DNA of 64,000 nucleotides from Psychroserpens ponticola (GTDB lineage Bacteria; Bacteroidota; Bacteroidia; Flavobacteriales; Flavobacteriaceae): positions 868,001-932,000 of the forward strand of contig NZ_CP116221.1 of NCBI RefSeq assembly GCF_023556315.2, given 5' to 3'. Shown one piece after another: positions 50,829 to 60,612 of this stretch. Below the pieces are notes generated by a model, which saw nothing but the letters and a program-made list of their open reading frames with translations, had not been told where the DNA came from and did no database searches. The position numbers and the translations under genes are program-made. The first letter of the stretch is position 1. The number at the start of each line of letters is the position of its first letter.

Positions 50829-53800
50829 ATGAAAAGTATAACATCTATATCCTTTCTATTTTTAATGTTTCTATCAAGCTCTGCTTTTGCTCAAATAGTT
50901 GATATACCTGATGCTAATTTTAAGAATGCTTTACTAACTACAAATTGTGTTGATACAAATGGAAACGGTTATGGTAACATTGATGCAGATTTGAATGACG
51001 ATGGTGAAATTCAAGTCACTGAAGCTGAGGCTGTTTTGGGCCTGGTACTTAATAGTCAAAATATTGTTTCTTTAGAAGGGATTGCCGCTTTTATAAATCT
51101 TGAGAGCCTTAATTGTAGTTTTAATAATATAGTGACCTTAGAAGGTATTTCTAATTTGGCCAATTTACATAGTTTGGATTGCAGTTATAATGACATTACC
51201 GAATTAGATATGAACTTCATGACAGAAGTAGTGGAATTTGATTGTTCTAGTAATGACTTTACAAGTCTTAATTGGTCAGCATTAACGAATATTAGTGTTG
51301 GTTTTACATGCACAAATACCAACTTTTTAACATCTGTGGATTTAAGTAATTTGGTACACGCCAATTATATTTCTTTTCAAGATAATGGAGCGCTTACGAG
51401 TCTTAATTTAGACAGTTTAGCATCGGCTGGATCATTTCGGTTTGTGCAAAACAACGATATGCTCAATTTAGATGTAAGTAGTTTACTTAGTGCGAATAGC
51501 TTGAGAATTACCTTTAATGATGATTTAATTACAGTTGATTTAAGTGGATTGCAAACAGTTTCAGAGCTCTTAAGATTGAGCGATATGGATGTGAATCTTA
51601 CGACCGTAGACTTAAGTAGTTTAACCTCTGTTGGAGGGTTTTTGTGCTCAAATGCGAGTGCTTTAAGTACACTCAATTTGAATAATTTGCAAACGGTTTT
51701 AGATTTTACCACAACAACTAATGTTGGTAGTGGCGATTTTGTGTTAGTCAATGCATCTAGTATAACTAATTTGGAATTAGGGAACTTGGAAAGTGTTTTT
51801 AATGATTTTAATATTTCAGGAAGTTTTGGTGATCTAAACCTGAGCACTTTAACATTTGTTGGACATGATGTGACAATTCAAGGACCTATACAGACAACAG
51901 ATCTGAGTGGATTAATAAATATTGGGAACGATTTTGAATATGGTAGCAGTATTCCTGGAGTTATAGATTTGTCTAGTTTGGTTTCTGTACAAGATATAAT
52001 TGCCAATGATGCAGACCTAACAGCTATTGACTTAACTAGTTTAACTAACATGGCAGATTTAGAGTTAGATGGAAACTCATTAACTAGTTTAGATTTAAGT
52101 AGCTTATTAGATGCAAATGATATTAATGTTAGTGGTAATGATTTAACGAGTATTAATGTAGATAATCTTATTAATGTTCAATCTAATTTTGACGCTACTG
52201 AAAATCAACTTTCATCTCTAGATGTAACGAGTGCTACCTATATAGGGATTTTAGACTTAGGTCTTAATCCAATTGTGAATATCGATTTTGGAAATTTAAC
52301 AATGTTCATTTTTAAACTCTCGTTTGGAAGTCAAATCCAAAGTTTAGATTTAAATAATGTTGATGTTACGAGCTATATTAACGTTCAAAGTAATCCGCAA
52401 TTAGAATATTTATTTGTGAAAAATGGAACAGATTCGAATAACCTTTATTTGGCAGGACTACCTAATCTTCGCTATATCTGTGTAGATGATGATGAAATTG
52501 ATCAGGTACAAACAGTTATAGACGATTTAGGCTATACTAATTGTAATTTAAATACCTATTGCTCATTTGTTCCTGGAGGTGATTACAATACCATTACTGG
52601 AAATATAGCATTTGATAACGATAATAATGGCTGTGATAGTAATGATGATGCGTTTCCGTTTATTAAAATAAATATAAATGATGGTGTAAACGATGGAGCG
52701 ACATTTACAACTAACACAGGAGAATACTTTTTTTATACTGATGATGGAACGTTCACAGTCACACCAGATATTGAAAATCCAACATTTTTTAATTTGGCAC
52801 CAATTGATGCAACTATTAATTTTCCTGATATAAATAATAATATAGAGCTACAAGATTTTTGCATAACGCCTAATGGCATTCATCCAGATATTGAGATTGT
52901 AATTGCGCCTAGCATTCCAGCAAGACCTGGTTTTGATGCAGAATACGTTATTACTTATAAGAATAAGGGGAATCAAACCGTTTCAGGAGATGTTCTAGTA
53001 AATTATAATGATGCAGTTCTGGATTATGTAAGTAGTACAGAGATTCCCACAACTCAAGCAGTGGGTGCACTTAGTTGGGATTATGCCAATTTATTACCAT
53101 TTGAAAGTCGAAGTATTTACCTCATCCTAAATGTTAATGATCCTACAGAAACACCAGCTGTTAATATTGACGATGAATTAGAATTTACAGCAACTGTAAG
53201 TCCAATAGCAGGAGACGATTTGCCTTCAGACAATGTTTTTAATTTTAATCAAATTGTCGTAGGTTCTTTTGATCCAAATGATATTAATTGTGTGGAAGGT
53301 GACCTGGTTGGAGCTACAGAAATAGGAAACTATTTGCATTATATAGTTCGTTTTGAAAATACAGGTAATGCTCCTGCAGAAAATGTTGTTGTAAAAATAG
53401 AAGTAGATCCAACACAATTTGACATTAACTCATTACGATTACTCAGTAGTTCTCATGATGTAGATGTCAAGGTGACAAATAACACTTTAGAATTAATTTT
53501 CGAATCTATTTATTTAGAAGCTACTGGAGGTCACGGAAACATTTTATTAAGAATGAGAACCAAACAGGATTTAGTAACTAATGATACCGTTACTAAAGAT
53601 GCTGAGATTTTCTTTGATTATAATTTTCCAATAGAAACCAATGATGCTAATACCACATTTGCAGCATTAAGTAATCCCGATTATGCGATAGACAATACTA
53701 TAAACCTTTACCCTAATCCAGTAAAAAACATGCTAAACATTAAGGCAAAGAATACGATTGAGACTATTTCATTATTTGATGTTCAAGGTAGGTTGTTGCA

Positions 53801-53921
53801 AACTAAAATAGATTCTAATACAGAAATAGAATTAGATATGTCAACACGTAGCAACGGAATCTATTTTGTGAAAATACTAACAGATAAAGGCGTTTACGTA
53901 GAGAAAATCATTAAAGAATAG
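50829..53921 (+). CDS. Large secreted leucine-rich/beta-helix protein with DUF7619-like domain and T9SS tail
   Basis: This 1030-residue protein has a signal peptide (ends SSAFAQ). A short N-terminal region (VDIPDANFKNALLTTNCVDT) is followed by leucine-rich units (~75-150). About 17 irregular repeats of ~20-24 residues follow with DLSSL/NLNNL cores (~150-550), resembling receptor-L or BspA-like beta-helix surfaces. A carboxypeptidase-regulatory-like segment lies near 590-650 (ITGNIAFDNDNNGCDSNDDA). A DUF7619-like beta domain is at ~690-950 (GSFDPNDINCVEGDLVG, YIVRFENTGNAPAENVVVKI). The type A sorting domain runs from LYPNPVKNML to VEKIIKE. It is probably an adhesin; the LytTR system upstream probably controls it. 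Confidence 0.88.
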   Translation: MKSITSISFLFLMFLSSSAFAQIVDIPDANFKNALLTTNCVDTNGNGYGNIDADLNDDGEIQVTEAEAVLGLVLNSQNIVSLEGIAAFINLESLNCSFNNIVTLEGISNLANLHSLDCSYNDITELDMNFMTEVVEFDCSSNDFTSLNWSALTNISVGFTCTNTNFLTSVDLSNLVHANYISFQDNGALTSLNLDSLASAGSFRFVQNNDMLNLDVSSLLSANSLRITFNDDLITVDLSGLQTVSELLRLSDMDVNLTTVDLSSLTSVGGFLCSNASALSTLNLNNLQTVLDFTTTTNVGSGDFVLVNASSITNLELGNLESVFNDFNISGSFGDLNLSTLTFVGHDVTIQGPIQTTDLSGLINIGNDFEYGSSIPGVIDLSSLVSVQDIIANDADLTAIDLTSLTNMADLELDGNSLTSLDLSSLLDANDINVSGNDLTSINVDNLINVQSNFDATENQLSSLDVTSATYIGILDLGLNPIVNIDFGNLTMFIFKLSFGSQIQSLDLNNVDVTSYINVQSNPQLEYLFVKNGTDSNNLYLAGLPNLRYICVDDDEIDQVQTVIDDLGYTNCNLNTYCSFVPGGDYNTITGNIAFDNDNNGCDSNDDAFPFIKININDGVNDGATFTTNTGEYFFYTDDGTFTVTPDIENPTFFNLAPIDATINFPDINNNIELQDFCITPNGIHPDIEIVIAPSIPARPGFDAEYVITYKNKGNQTVSGDVLVNYNDAVLDYVSSTEIPTTQAVGALSWDYANLLPFESRSIYLILNVNDPTETPAVNIDDELEFTATVSPIAGDDLPSDNVFNFNQIVVGSFDPNDINCVEGDLVGATEIGNYLHYIVRFENTGNAPAENVVVKIEVDPTQFDINSLRLLSSSHDVDVKVTNNTLELIFESIYLEATGGHGNILLRMRTKQDLVTNDTVTKDAEIFFDYNFPIETNDANTTFAALSNPDYAIDNTINLYPNPVKNMLNIKAKNTIETISLFDVQGRLLQTKIDSNTEIELDMSTRSNGIYFVKILTDKGVYVEKIIKE

Positions 53922-53938
53922 ATAATGAACTAAGAGGT

Positions 53939-54059
53939 TGTCTAAAAAGTGATTAATGATGTCATTCAGAGCAAAGCGATGAATCTTAATTTTTTTAAAA
54001 TCAAATCATTATGATTTCAAGAGATTTTTCATTTTATTTAGAAGGACACTTTTTAGACA
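53939..54059. mobile_element. MITE-like element with 13-bp terminal inverted repeats
   Basis: TGTCTAAAAAGTG (53939-53951) and its perfect complement (54047-54059) enclose about 95 bp that contain GTCATTCAGAGCAAAGCGAT (the core of a repeat recalled from many Bacteroidetes) and a palindrome AAATCAT-T-ATGATTT. There is no reading frame. It fills the gap between two convergent genes and may also stop transcription both ways. Confidence 0.5.
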
Positions 54060-54071
54060 GTATCTTTATTA

Positions 54072-54782
54072 TTAATCTTGCAACGCAAAAACCTTACGAA
54101 GTAAGTCTGTAGTTCTTGATGATACTTTATTACGAATCTCTTTTTCTTCAACAGCAATCATTGTGTAAACACCTTTTAAGGCTTCACCTGTAACGTAGTC
54201 TGTTAAATCTGGATTTACATTATTGGTTAATGGGATTGCATTGTATTTATTAATAAGATTAGCCCAAATTTGATCAGCTCCAACCTTGCTAAAGCTAGTA
54301 TTGATCACAGGTTTAAATTTATTATATAACTCCGTTTGTGTTTTACCTGTTAAGTATTGTGTTGCAGCATTATCATTTCCTAATAAAATGTTTTTAGCAT
54401 CATTAAAAGTGATGTCTTTTACTGCACTAACAAAAATTGGTGTAGCTTCTTTTACAGCGTCTTCTGCTGCTCTATTTAGCACTTTAAGACCTTCATCAGC
54501 TAAATTCCCTAAACCGATGTCACGTAAACCTTTGTCAATTTTTTGTAATTCTTCAGGTAATAAGATTTTAACCAATTCATTTTTAAAAAAACCGTTCTTA
54601 AGAGTAAGTTTGCTAACCTGTTTGTCAATTCCTAAATCTAAGGCTTGGCGTAAACCTGCAGCCATATCTGCATTACTCAATATAGATCCAGTTTGTTGAG
54701 GTAATTGGTCAACAACACTTTGTAATTCTGCACATGCAGTAAGATTCAAAATAAGTACAAAAGCTAATAATTTACGCATCAT
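54072..54782 (-). CDS. DUF4197 domain lipoprotein
   Basis: This 236-residue lipoprotein (MMRKLLAFVLILNLTAC, lipobox LTAC) has an all-helical DUF4197 domain over ~35-230: DMAAGLRQALDLGIDKQVSK, LADEGLKVLNRAAEDAVKEA, FNDAKNILLGNDNAATQYLT and a VTGEALKGVYTMIAVEEKEI end. The family is widespread in proteobacteria and Bacteroidetes and has no known function. It sits in a membrane facing the periplasm. Either of two adjacent ATG codons can start it. The MITE-like element lies just after its stop. Confidence 0.87.
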   Translation of the reverse strand: MMRKLLAFVLILNLTACAELQSVVDQLPQQTGSILSNADMAAGLRQALDLGIDKQVSKLTLKNGFFKNELVKILLPEELQKIDKGLRDIGLGNLADEGLKVLNRAAEDAVKEATPIFVSAVKDITFNDAKNILLGNDNAATQYLTGKTQTELYNKFKPVINTSFSKVGADQIWANLINKYNAIPLTNNVNPDLTDYVTGEALKGVYTMIAVEEKEIRNKVSSRTTDLLRKVFALQD

Positions 54783-54898
54783 GATTTATTGATTTTAAGT
54801 TTACAAATATAAGTGTTTAATTGAATTTGTAGTACATAAATATTAAGAGACATTTTTTTTAAATTGGTCACTTTAAATAGTTTAAAATTAGTTGAGCC

Positions 54899-55747
54899 TT
54901 AATAGAAAATAATAGTTTTGTTATTATAAACCATTACTTTTCTATTGATATGATGTTTAATGGCTGTCGCTAAAACTATTTTTTCTAAATCTCGTCCTTT
55001 TGTGATTAAATCGTCTATAGAGTGTGTATGCGTTACTCTGGCTACATCTTGTTCTATAATAGGACCTGCATCTAATTCTTCTGTAATATAATGGCTGGTA
55101 GCTCCAATGATTTTCACACCTCGCTTTAAAGCAGAATGATAAGGTTTTGCGCCAACAAATGCAGGTAGGAAAGAATGATGGATATTGATAATTTTATTTT
55201 GAAATTGGTCTATTAATTTTCTTGAAACAATTTGCATATATCGAGCTAAAACTATAAAATCAATATTATGAGAATTTAATAAATCTAGCTGTTTGTTTTC
55301 AGCATCTTGTTTAGTGCTTTTTGAAACTGGAATATGATAAAATGGAATGTTAAAATTTTGTGCTATATATTCTAAATCTTGGTGATTGCTCACAATAAAA
55401 GGTATTTCGCAATGTAATTCTCCTGAATTATATCTGCTTAAAATATCATAAAGACAGTGGTCATACTTCGAAACAAAAATGGCCATTTTGGGTTTGTCTT
55501 TAGCATCATAAATACGCCATTTCATTTTAAATTTTGAAGCCAAAACAGTAATAAATTCAGTTTTAAATGTGTCAATTGAAAATGAATTGAACTCACTTTC
55601 TAATCGCATAAAAAATATGTTTTGTTCTCGATCGACGTGCTGATCAATATATACGATATTTCCACTCTTATTCGCAATAAAGCTTGTAACAGATGCAATG
55701 ATACCAGATTGGTCTTTACAATGAATTTGAATTGTAATTTTTTTCAC
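54899..55747 (-). CDS. purU: Formyltetrahydrofolate deformylase
   Basis: This 282-residue enzyme hydrolyses 10-formyl-THF to formate and THF, supplying formate for PurT and balancing one-carbon units. The N-terminal ACT domain (~1-80, TIQIHCKDQSGIIASVTSFI) binds effectors. The formyltransferase-like domain has MAIFVSKYDHCLYDIL, the catalytic Asn-His in INIHHSFLPAFVGAKPY and Asp in GATSHYITEELDAGPIIEQ. The length is typical. It is divergent from the icmF gene. Confidence 0.92.
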   Translation of the reverse strand: MKKITIQIHCKDQSGIIASVTSFIANKSGNIVYIDQHVDREQNIFFMRLESEFNSFSIDTFKTEFITVLASKFKMKWRIYDAKDKPKMAIFVSKYDHCLYDILSRYNSGELHCEIPFIVSNHQDLEYIAQNFNIPFYHIPVSKSTKQDAENKQLDLLNSHNIDFIVLARYMQIVSRKLIDQFQNKIINIHHSFLPAFVGAKPYHSALKRGVKIIGATSHYITEELDAGPIIEQDVARVTHTHSIDDLITKGRDLEKIVLATAIKHHINRKVMVYNNKTIIFY

Positions 55748-55857
55748 TTAATCTTCCTTTTTAATCAAACTAAGGTAGTATAAATTCAGTATGAGCCTTA
55801 TCAAAATTAAACTTTTAGATATTTTATTATAAACCCTTATGTTTTTTGAATATTCCG

Positions 55858-55865
55858 TAAATTTG
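55858..55865 (+). promoter_or_regulatory. -7 element of the icmF gene
   Basis: TAAATTTG matches TAnnTTTG, 27 bp before the start codon. No good -33 TTG at the right distance. Confidence 0.45.
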
Positions 55866-55892
55866 TAACCTTTAAAACACATAATTTTACGA

Positions 55893-58800
55893 ATGAAGCA
55901 AGTCGCACCATACAACCCGAAATATAAAGTTAGAATAGTTACTGCAGCATCATTGTTTGATGGTCACGACGCATCAATAAATATCATGCGGAGAATCATT
56001 CAAGCTACTGGTGTTGAAGTCATACACTTAGGTCATGATAGAAGTGTTGAAGAAGTAGTAAACACTGCGATTCAAGAAGATGTGAATGCTATTTGTTTAA
56101 CGTCATATCAAGGTGGTCATAATGAGTATTTTAAATATATGTATGATCTTTTGAAAGAAAGAGGAGCTGATCATATTAAAATCTTTGGAGGTGGAGGAGG
56201 CGTCATTCTTCCTTCGGAAATTAAAGAACTTATGGATTATGGTATTGCACGAATTTATTCTCCAGATGATGGAAGAGAAATGGGATTGCAAGGTATGATT
56301 AACGATTTGGTTCAGCAATCAGATTTTGCAATTGGTGACACTTTAAATAGTGAAATTGACAACCTTCCTAAGAAAAATCCTAAAGCGATTGCTAGAGTGA
56401 TTTCTTCTGCTGAAAATTTTCCAGAAGTCGCTAAAGACACGTTAGATAAAATTCATACTAAAAATAAAAATTCTATTACACCAGTGCTCGGTATTACAGG
56501 AACAGGTGGTGCAGGGAAGTCAAGTTTAGTTGATGAACTTGTGCGTCGTTTCTTGATTGATTTTCCAGAAAAAACAATTGGCATTGTTTCCGTTGACCCT
56601 TCGAAACGAAAAACAGGAGGTGCACTTTTAGGTGATCGTATTCGCATGAATGCTATCAATTCTCCTAGAGTTTATATGAGAAGTTTAGCAACACGACAAT
56701 CTAATTTAGCATTGTCTAAATATGTAAATGAAGCTGTTCAAGTTTTAAAAGCATCAGAATTTGATTTAATCATATTAGAAACCTCAGGTATCGGACAATC
56801 AGATACCGAAATCATAGAGCATAGTGATGTGTCACTTTACGTCATGACTCCAGAATTTGGAGCAGCAACTCAGCTTGAGAAAATTGATATGCTTGATTTT
56901 GCAGATTTGGTTGCCATTAATAAGTTTGATAAACGTGGTTCTTTAGATGCATTAAGAGATGTAAAGAAACAGTATATGCGAAACAATAATCTTTGGGATA
57001 CACCTCAAGATGAGTTACCTGTTTTTGGTACTATTGCCTCTCAGTTTAATGATCCAGGAATGAATACGCTTTACAAAGCTATTATGGATAAGCTTGTTGA
57101 GAAAACGAAGACCGATTTACAATCAACTTTCCTTATCTCTGATGAGATGAGCGAGAAGATCTTTGTGATTCCTCCTGCAAGAACACGTTATTTGTCTGAG
57201 ATAGCTGAAAATAATCGTGCCTACGATAAAACAGCAAATAATCAAATTGAAGTAGCTCAAAAGCTTTATGGGATTTATAAAACCATTGAATCTGTTGCTG
57301 GAAATGCACCACAATTAGATAAAGCAGGAATTGAAAGTGAGTCTGTCAATCCGATTATAGTCGAGAACAAAGCCTTCATTAAGCTACTTGTTGGAGAATT
57401 CGATAGAGTAAAACTCAACCTAGACCCATATAACTGGGAAGTGATTACTGGTTGGGACGAAAAAGTAAACAAGTATAAAAATCCTATCTATTCCTTTAAA
57501 GTGAGAGATAAGGAGATTAAAATTGAAACTCAGACAGAGTCATTGTCTCATACGAAAATTCCTAAAGTCGCTCTGCCTAAGTATCAAGCTTGGGGAGATA
57601 TTTTAAGATGGACTCTACAAGAAAATGTACCAGGAGAATTTCCATTTACAGCAGGATTATATCCTTTTAAACGCACAGGTGAAGATCCTGCTCGAATGTT
57701 TGCTGGCGAAGGTGGTCCAGAACGTACCAATCGTCGTTTTCATTATGTGAGTATGGGATTGCCTGCAAAGCGTTTGTCTACAGCATTTGACAGTGTAACA
57801 CTCTACGGAAATGATCCAGATCACAGACCAGATATCTACGGAAAAATAGGTAATGCTGGTGTGTCAATCTGCTGTTTAGACGATGCTAAGAAACTATATT
57901 CTGGTTTTGATTTGGCAAATGTAATGACCTCAGTTAGTATGACGATTAATGGTCCTGCTCCAATGTTGTTAGGCTTTTTTATGAATGCTGCAATAGACCA
58001 ACAATGTGAGCTTTATATCAAAGAAAATAACTTAGAGAAAGAGGTTGAAACTAAAATAACTAAGCTTTATAAAGACAAAGAACGTCCATCTTATAATGGC
58101 GAATTGCCAAAAGGGAATAACGGTTTAGGTTTAATGCTACTTGGAGTTACAGGTGACCAAGTGTTGCCAATAGACATTTATTTAGATATTAAAACAAAAA
58201 CAATTGCTCAAGTTAGAGGAACGGTTCAAGCAGATATTTTAAAAGAAGATCAAGCACAAAACACTTGTATTTTTTCTACGGAATTTGCATTGCGTTTAAT
58301 GGGAGACGTTCAAGAGTACTTCATTGATAATAATGTGCGTAACTTCTATAGTGTGTCTATTTCAGGATATCATATAGCTGAAGCTGGAGCAAATCCAATT
58401 TCACAATTGGCATTTACATTATCAAACGGATTTACTTACGTTGAATACTACTTGTCGAGAGGTATGGATATCAATAAATTTGGACCTAACTTATCGTTCT
58501 TTTTCTCAAACGGAATAGATCCAGAATACGCAGTCATTGGTCGTGTAGCTCGTAAGATTTGGTCTAAAGCTATGAAGCATAAGTATGGTGCAAATTCAAG
58601 AGCCCAAATGTTGAAATACCATATTCAAACGTCTGGTAGAAGTTTACATGCTCAAGAAATCGATTTTAATGATATTCGAACAACGCTTCAAGCTTTATAT
58701 GCAATTTATGACAACTGTAACTCATTGCATACTAATGCGTATGATGAAGCTATTACAACACCAACTGAAGAATCGGTTCGTCGTGCGATGGCTATTCAGT

Positions 58801-59309
58801 TGATTATTAATAAAGAATTAGGTTTAAATAAAAATGAAAACCCAATTCAAGGGGCTTTTATTATCGAAGAACTAACAGATTTAGTTGAAGAAGCTGTGCT
58901 TTTAGAATTTGATCGTATCACAGAACGTGGTGGTGTTTTAGGAGCTATGGAAACCATGTATCAACGTTCTAAAATTCAAGAAGAAAGCTTGTATTATGAA
59001 ACGCTTAAGCATAATGGTGATTTTCCAATTATTGGAGTAAATACATTTTTGAGTAGTACAGGATCTCCAACGGTTTTACCTGCGGAAGTGATTCGTGCCA
59101 CTGAAGAAGAAAAGCAATTCCAGATAAAAACTTTAGAGAATCTTCATAAAGCGAATGATACAACTCAATTACTGAAAGATTTACAACTTAAAGCCGTTAA
59201 TAACGAAAACATATTTGAAGCTTTAATGGATGTATGTAAAGTGTGTTCTTTAGGAGAAATTACTTCAGCTTTGTTTGAAGTAGGCGGTCAGTATCGCAGA
59301 AATATGTAA
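55893..59309 (+). CDS. icmF: Fused B12-dependent isobutyryl-CoA mutase (IcmF-type)
   Basis: This 1138-residue protein joins three parts of acyl-CoA mutases. The B12-binding domain (~10-145) has the cobalamin ligand His25 in [14 protein letters not shown] and [14 protein letters not shown] MeaB-type GTPase chaperone is at ~170-420 ([38 protein letters not shown]). The mutase barrel (~560-1138) has [20 protein letters not shown] and [20 protein letters not shown]. The order and the PFTAGxYPF substrate segment distinguish IcmF (isobutyryl/n-butyryl or isovaleryl/pivalyl-CoA interconversion) from methylmalonyl-CoA mutase, which has a Tyr there. It fits branched-chain amino-acid or fatty-acid metabolism. 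The exact substrate is not proven. Confidence 0.88.
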   Translation: MKQVAPYNPKYKVRIVTAASLFDGHDASINIMRRIIQATGVEVIHLGHDRSVEEVVNTAIQEDVNAICLTSYQGGHNEYFKYMYDLLKERGADHIKIFGGGGGVILPSEIKELMDYGIARIYSPDDGREMGLQGMINDLVQQSDFAIGDTLNSEIDNLPKKNPKAIARVISSAENFPEVAKDTLDKIHTKNKNSITPVLGITGTGGAGKSSLVDELVRRFLIDFPEKTIGIVSVDPSKRKTGGALLGDRIRMNAINSPRVYMRSLATRQSNLALSKYVNEAVQVLKASEFDLIILETSGIGQSDTEIIEHSDVSLYVMTPEFGAATQLEKIDMLDFADLVAINKFDKRGSLDALRDVKKQYMRNNNLWDTPQDELPVFGTIASQFNDPGMNTLYKAIMDKLVEKTKTDLQSTFLISDEMSEKIFVIPPARTRYLSEIAENNRAYDKTANNQIEVAQKLYGIYKTIESVAGNAPQLDKAGIESESVNPIIVENKAFIKLLVGEFDRVKLNLDPYNWEVITGWDEKVNKYKNPIYSFKVRDKEIKIETQTESLSHTKIPKVALPKYQAWGDILRWTLQENVPGEFPFTAGLYPFKRTGEDPARMFAGEGGPERTNRRFHYVSMGLPAKRLSTAFDSVTLYGNDPDHRPDIYGKIGNAGVSICCLDDAKKLYSGFDLANVMTSVSMTINGPAPMLLGFFMNAAIDQQCELYIKENNLEKEVETKITKLYKDKERPSYNGELPKGNNGLGLMLLGVTGDQVLPIDIYLDIKTKTIAQVRGTVQADILKEDQAQNTCIFSTEFALRLMGDVQEYFIDNNVRNFYSVSISGYHIAEAGANPISQLAFTLSNGFTYVEYYLSRGMDINKFGPNLSFFFSNGIDPEYAVIGRVARKIWSKAMKHKYGANSRAQMLKYHIQTSGRSLHAQEIDFNDIRTTLQALYAIYDNCNSLHTNAYDEAITTPTEESVRRAMAIQLIINKELGLNKNENPIQGAFIIEELTDLVEEAVLLEFDRITERGGVLGAMETMYQRSKIQEESLYYETLKHNGDFPIIGVNTFLSSTGSPTVLPAEVIRATEEEKQFQIKTLENLHKANDTTQLLKDLQLKAVNNENIFEALMDVCKVCSLGEITSALFEVGGQYRRNM

Positions 59310-59342
59310 TTTTATATAAACCATTTAGATTTAAAAACAATT

Positions 59343-59834
59343 ATGAAGTACTTTAAGATTATTGCCATATTATTATTTAGTTCAGTCATTTCTTTCTATA
59401 GCTGTAATGACACTACTAAAGCACCAAAAGAAGACAGTACAAAACCATTGGAAGTTGAAAATTTAAAAACAGAACCAACTACAGCAACTCCAACGACTAA
59501 AGAGCCTGCTCAAAATACAGCAGGAGTTTGGCATTATACCTGCAGAATAGGTTGCCCTGGAGGTGCAGGAAAAGCTGATAAATGTGGAACATGTGGAAAT
59601 GTTTTAGCGCATAATACAACTTATCATGACAAAGCAAATAGTGCAACAACAGCTCCTTTTGCTGCTCCTGTTGCTTCTAAAACTGTTACACAAGATAAGA
59701 AGCCTGAGCCTGCTCAAAACTCAGCTGGAGTATGGCATTATACATGTTCAAAAGGCTGTGCAGGTGGTTCTGGAGCTGCAGGCTCTTGTAGTACTTGTAA
59801 AGGCGCTTTAGCTCATAACTCTGCATATCATTAG
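59343..59834 (+). CDS. Lipoprotein with duplicated Cys/His metal-binding-like domain
   Basis: This 163-residue protein has a lipoprotein signal (MKYFKIIAILLFSSVISFYSC). A Thr/Pro/Lys-rich linker leads to two copies of one ~40-residue unit at ~58-96 and ~124-163. Each reads AGVWHYTC, then GC(P/A)GG, then C..C, then LAHN and YH; so each has four Cys plus His residues at fixed positions. The pattern recalls the heavy-metal-binding HMBD zinc-ribbon (YTCPMHP...CPxCGM) but with GCxGG instead of the MHP. It may bind zinc or copper at the envelope. It follows icmF by 33 bp. Confidence 0.75.
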   Translation: MKYFKIIAILLFSSVISFYSCNDTTKAPKEDSTKPLEVENLKTEPTTATPTTKEPAQNTAGVWHYTCRIGCPGGAGKADKCGTCGNVLAHNTTYHDKANSATTAPFAAPVASKTVTQDKKPEPAQNSAGVWHYTCSKGCAGGSGAAGSCSTCKGALAHNSAYH

Positions 59835-59985
59835 TAACTGTAAAGTGTTGTTATGAAAACAGTTTAATCATAACTCGTACTTGGAATTTCTTAGCGAATT
59901 CACCTTAAAGATTTCTTTTTTACTAATTTTTTTAGCAGGAAAACACTGCCAAATTTGAGCATGTTGTCATGCATTAAACAGACCA

Positions 59986-60474
59986 ATGATTCATTTAATA
60001 GTCGGAAATACAGGCTCAGGAAAAACAACATATTCTAAGGAATTGAAAAGAAAAACAAACGGGATTGTTTTTTCAATTGACAAATGGAATAATACATTAT
60101 TTCTTGCAGATAAAACTCCTGATGACGGATTAGAATGGTTTCTGGAACGAATTGATAGAGCCGAATTATTGATTATGGAGTTAATAGATCAATTAGAAAA
60201 CTCTAATACAGATTCTATTCTCGATTTAGGATTATCGAAATTTGAGCACAGAGAAAAATTTAGAACATTCGCTAAATTAAAAGGCTATGAGTTAAAGTTT
60301 CATTTTTTAGACATTTCAAAGGAAATTCGTTTTGAAAGAGTCATGAAACGAAATCATGAAAAAGGAGTAACATTTGAATTTGAAGTCAGTAAAGAAAACT
60401 TTGACTTTATGGAAACCTGGTTTGAAAGACCTAACAAGGATGAACTTATTGGTGGATTTATAATTTCAGAATAG
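59986..60474 (+). CDS. P-loop AAA/zeta-toxin-like kinase
   Basis: This 162-residue cytoplasmic protein begins with Walker A (MIHLIVGNTGSGKTTYSKEL). An Asp after strand 2 (FSIDKW) and a Walker B-like DSILDLGLSKF follow, with a lid near ~105-125 (FERVMKRNHEKGV). The size and layout are those of small AAA_33/zeta-toxin-like kinases that phosphorylate small molecules or antibiotics. The substrate is unknown and no antitoxin gene is adjacent, so a toxin role is not supported. A 151-bp gap with no clear promoter lies upstream. Confidence 0.75.
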   Translation: MIHLIVGNTGSGKTTYSKELKRKTNGIVFSIDKWNNTLFLADKTPDDGLEWFLERIDRAELLIMELIDQLENSNTDSILDLGLSKFEHREKFRTFAKLKGYELKFHFLDISKEIRFERVMKRNHEKGVTFEFEVSKENFDFMETWFERPNKDELIGGFIISE

Positions 60475-60612
60475 AAGATGTTTATTAAACCGATCTAATT
60501 AATTCGGTATTCTCAAAAAAAACTTATTTCAGCGATTTTGAGACTGAATAGCTGTTCTGTTTGATTCGTGTTTTTTACTTTAGTAACCTCAAAAACAATT
60601 TAAAAAATTAGG

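Noticed and set aside
51377-51847. Minus-strand frame of 156 codons within the 1030-residue gene
   Set aside because: It is a repetitive Leu/Lys/Ser shadow produced by the DLSSL repeats on the other strand.
51200-52400. CRISPR-like or tandem DNA repeats
   Set aside because: The repetition is at protein level (DLSSL units) with degenerate DNA and no fixed spacers. No CRISPR array or cas gene was found in the window.
54286-54699. Plus-strand frame of 137 codons opposite the DUF4197 gene
   Set aside because: The DUF4197 lipoprotein on the minus strand is well supported; this frame has no recognisable features.
59626-59811. Plus-strand frame rich in poly-leucine
   Set aside because: It is an out-of-frame reading of the Ala/Thr-rich linker of the Cys/His lipoprotein.
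59835-59985. Terminator between the Cys/His lipoprotein and the kinase gene
   Set aside because: AACTGT/ACAGTT can pair, but the loop is long and no T-run follows, so the support is too weak.
59986-60474. Toxin-antitoxin system based on the zeta-toxin-like kinase
   Set aside because: There is no small antitoxin gene on either side, and the sequence fits a general small P-loop kinase.
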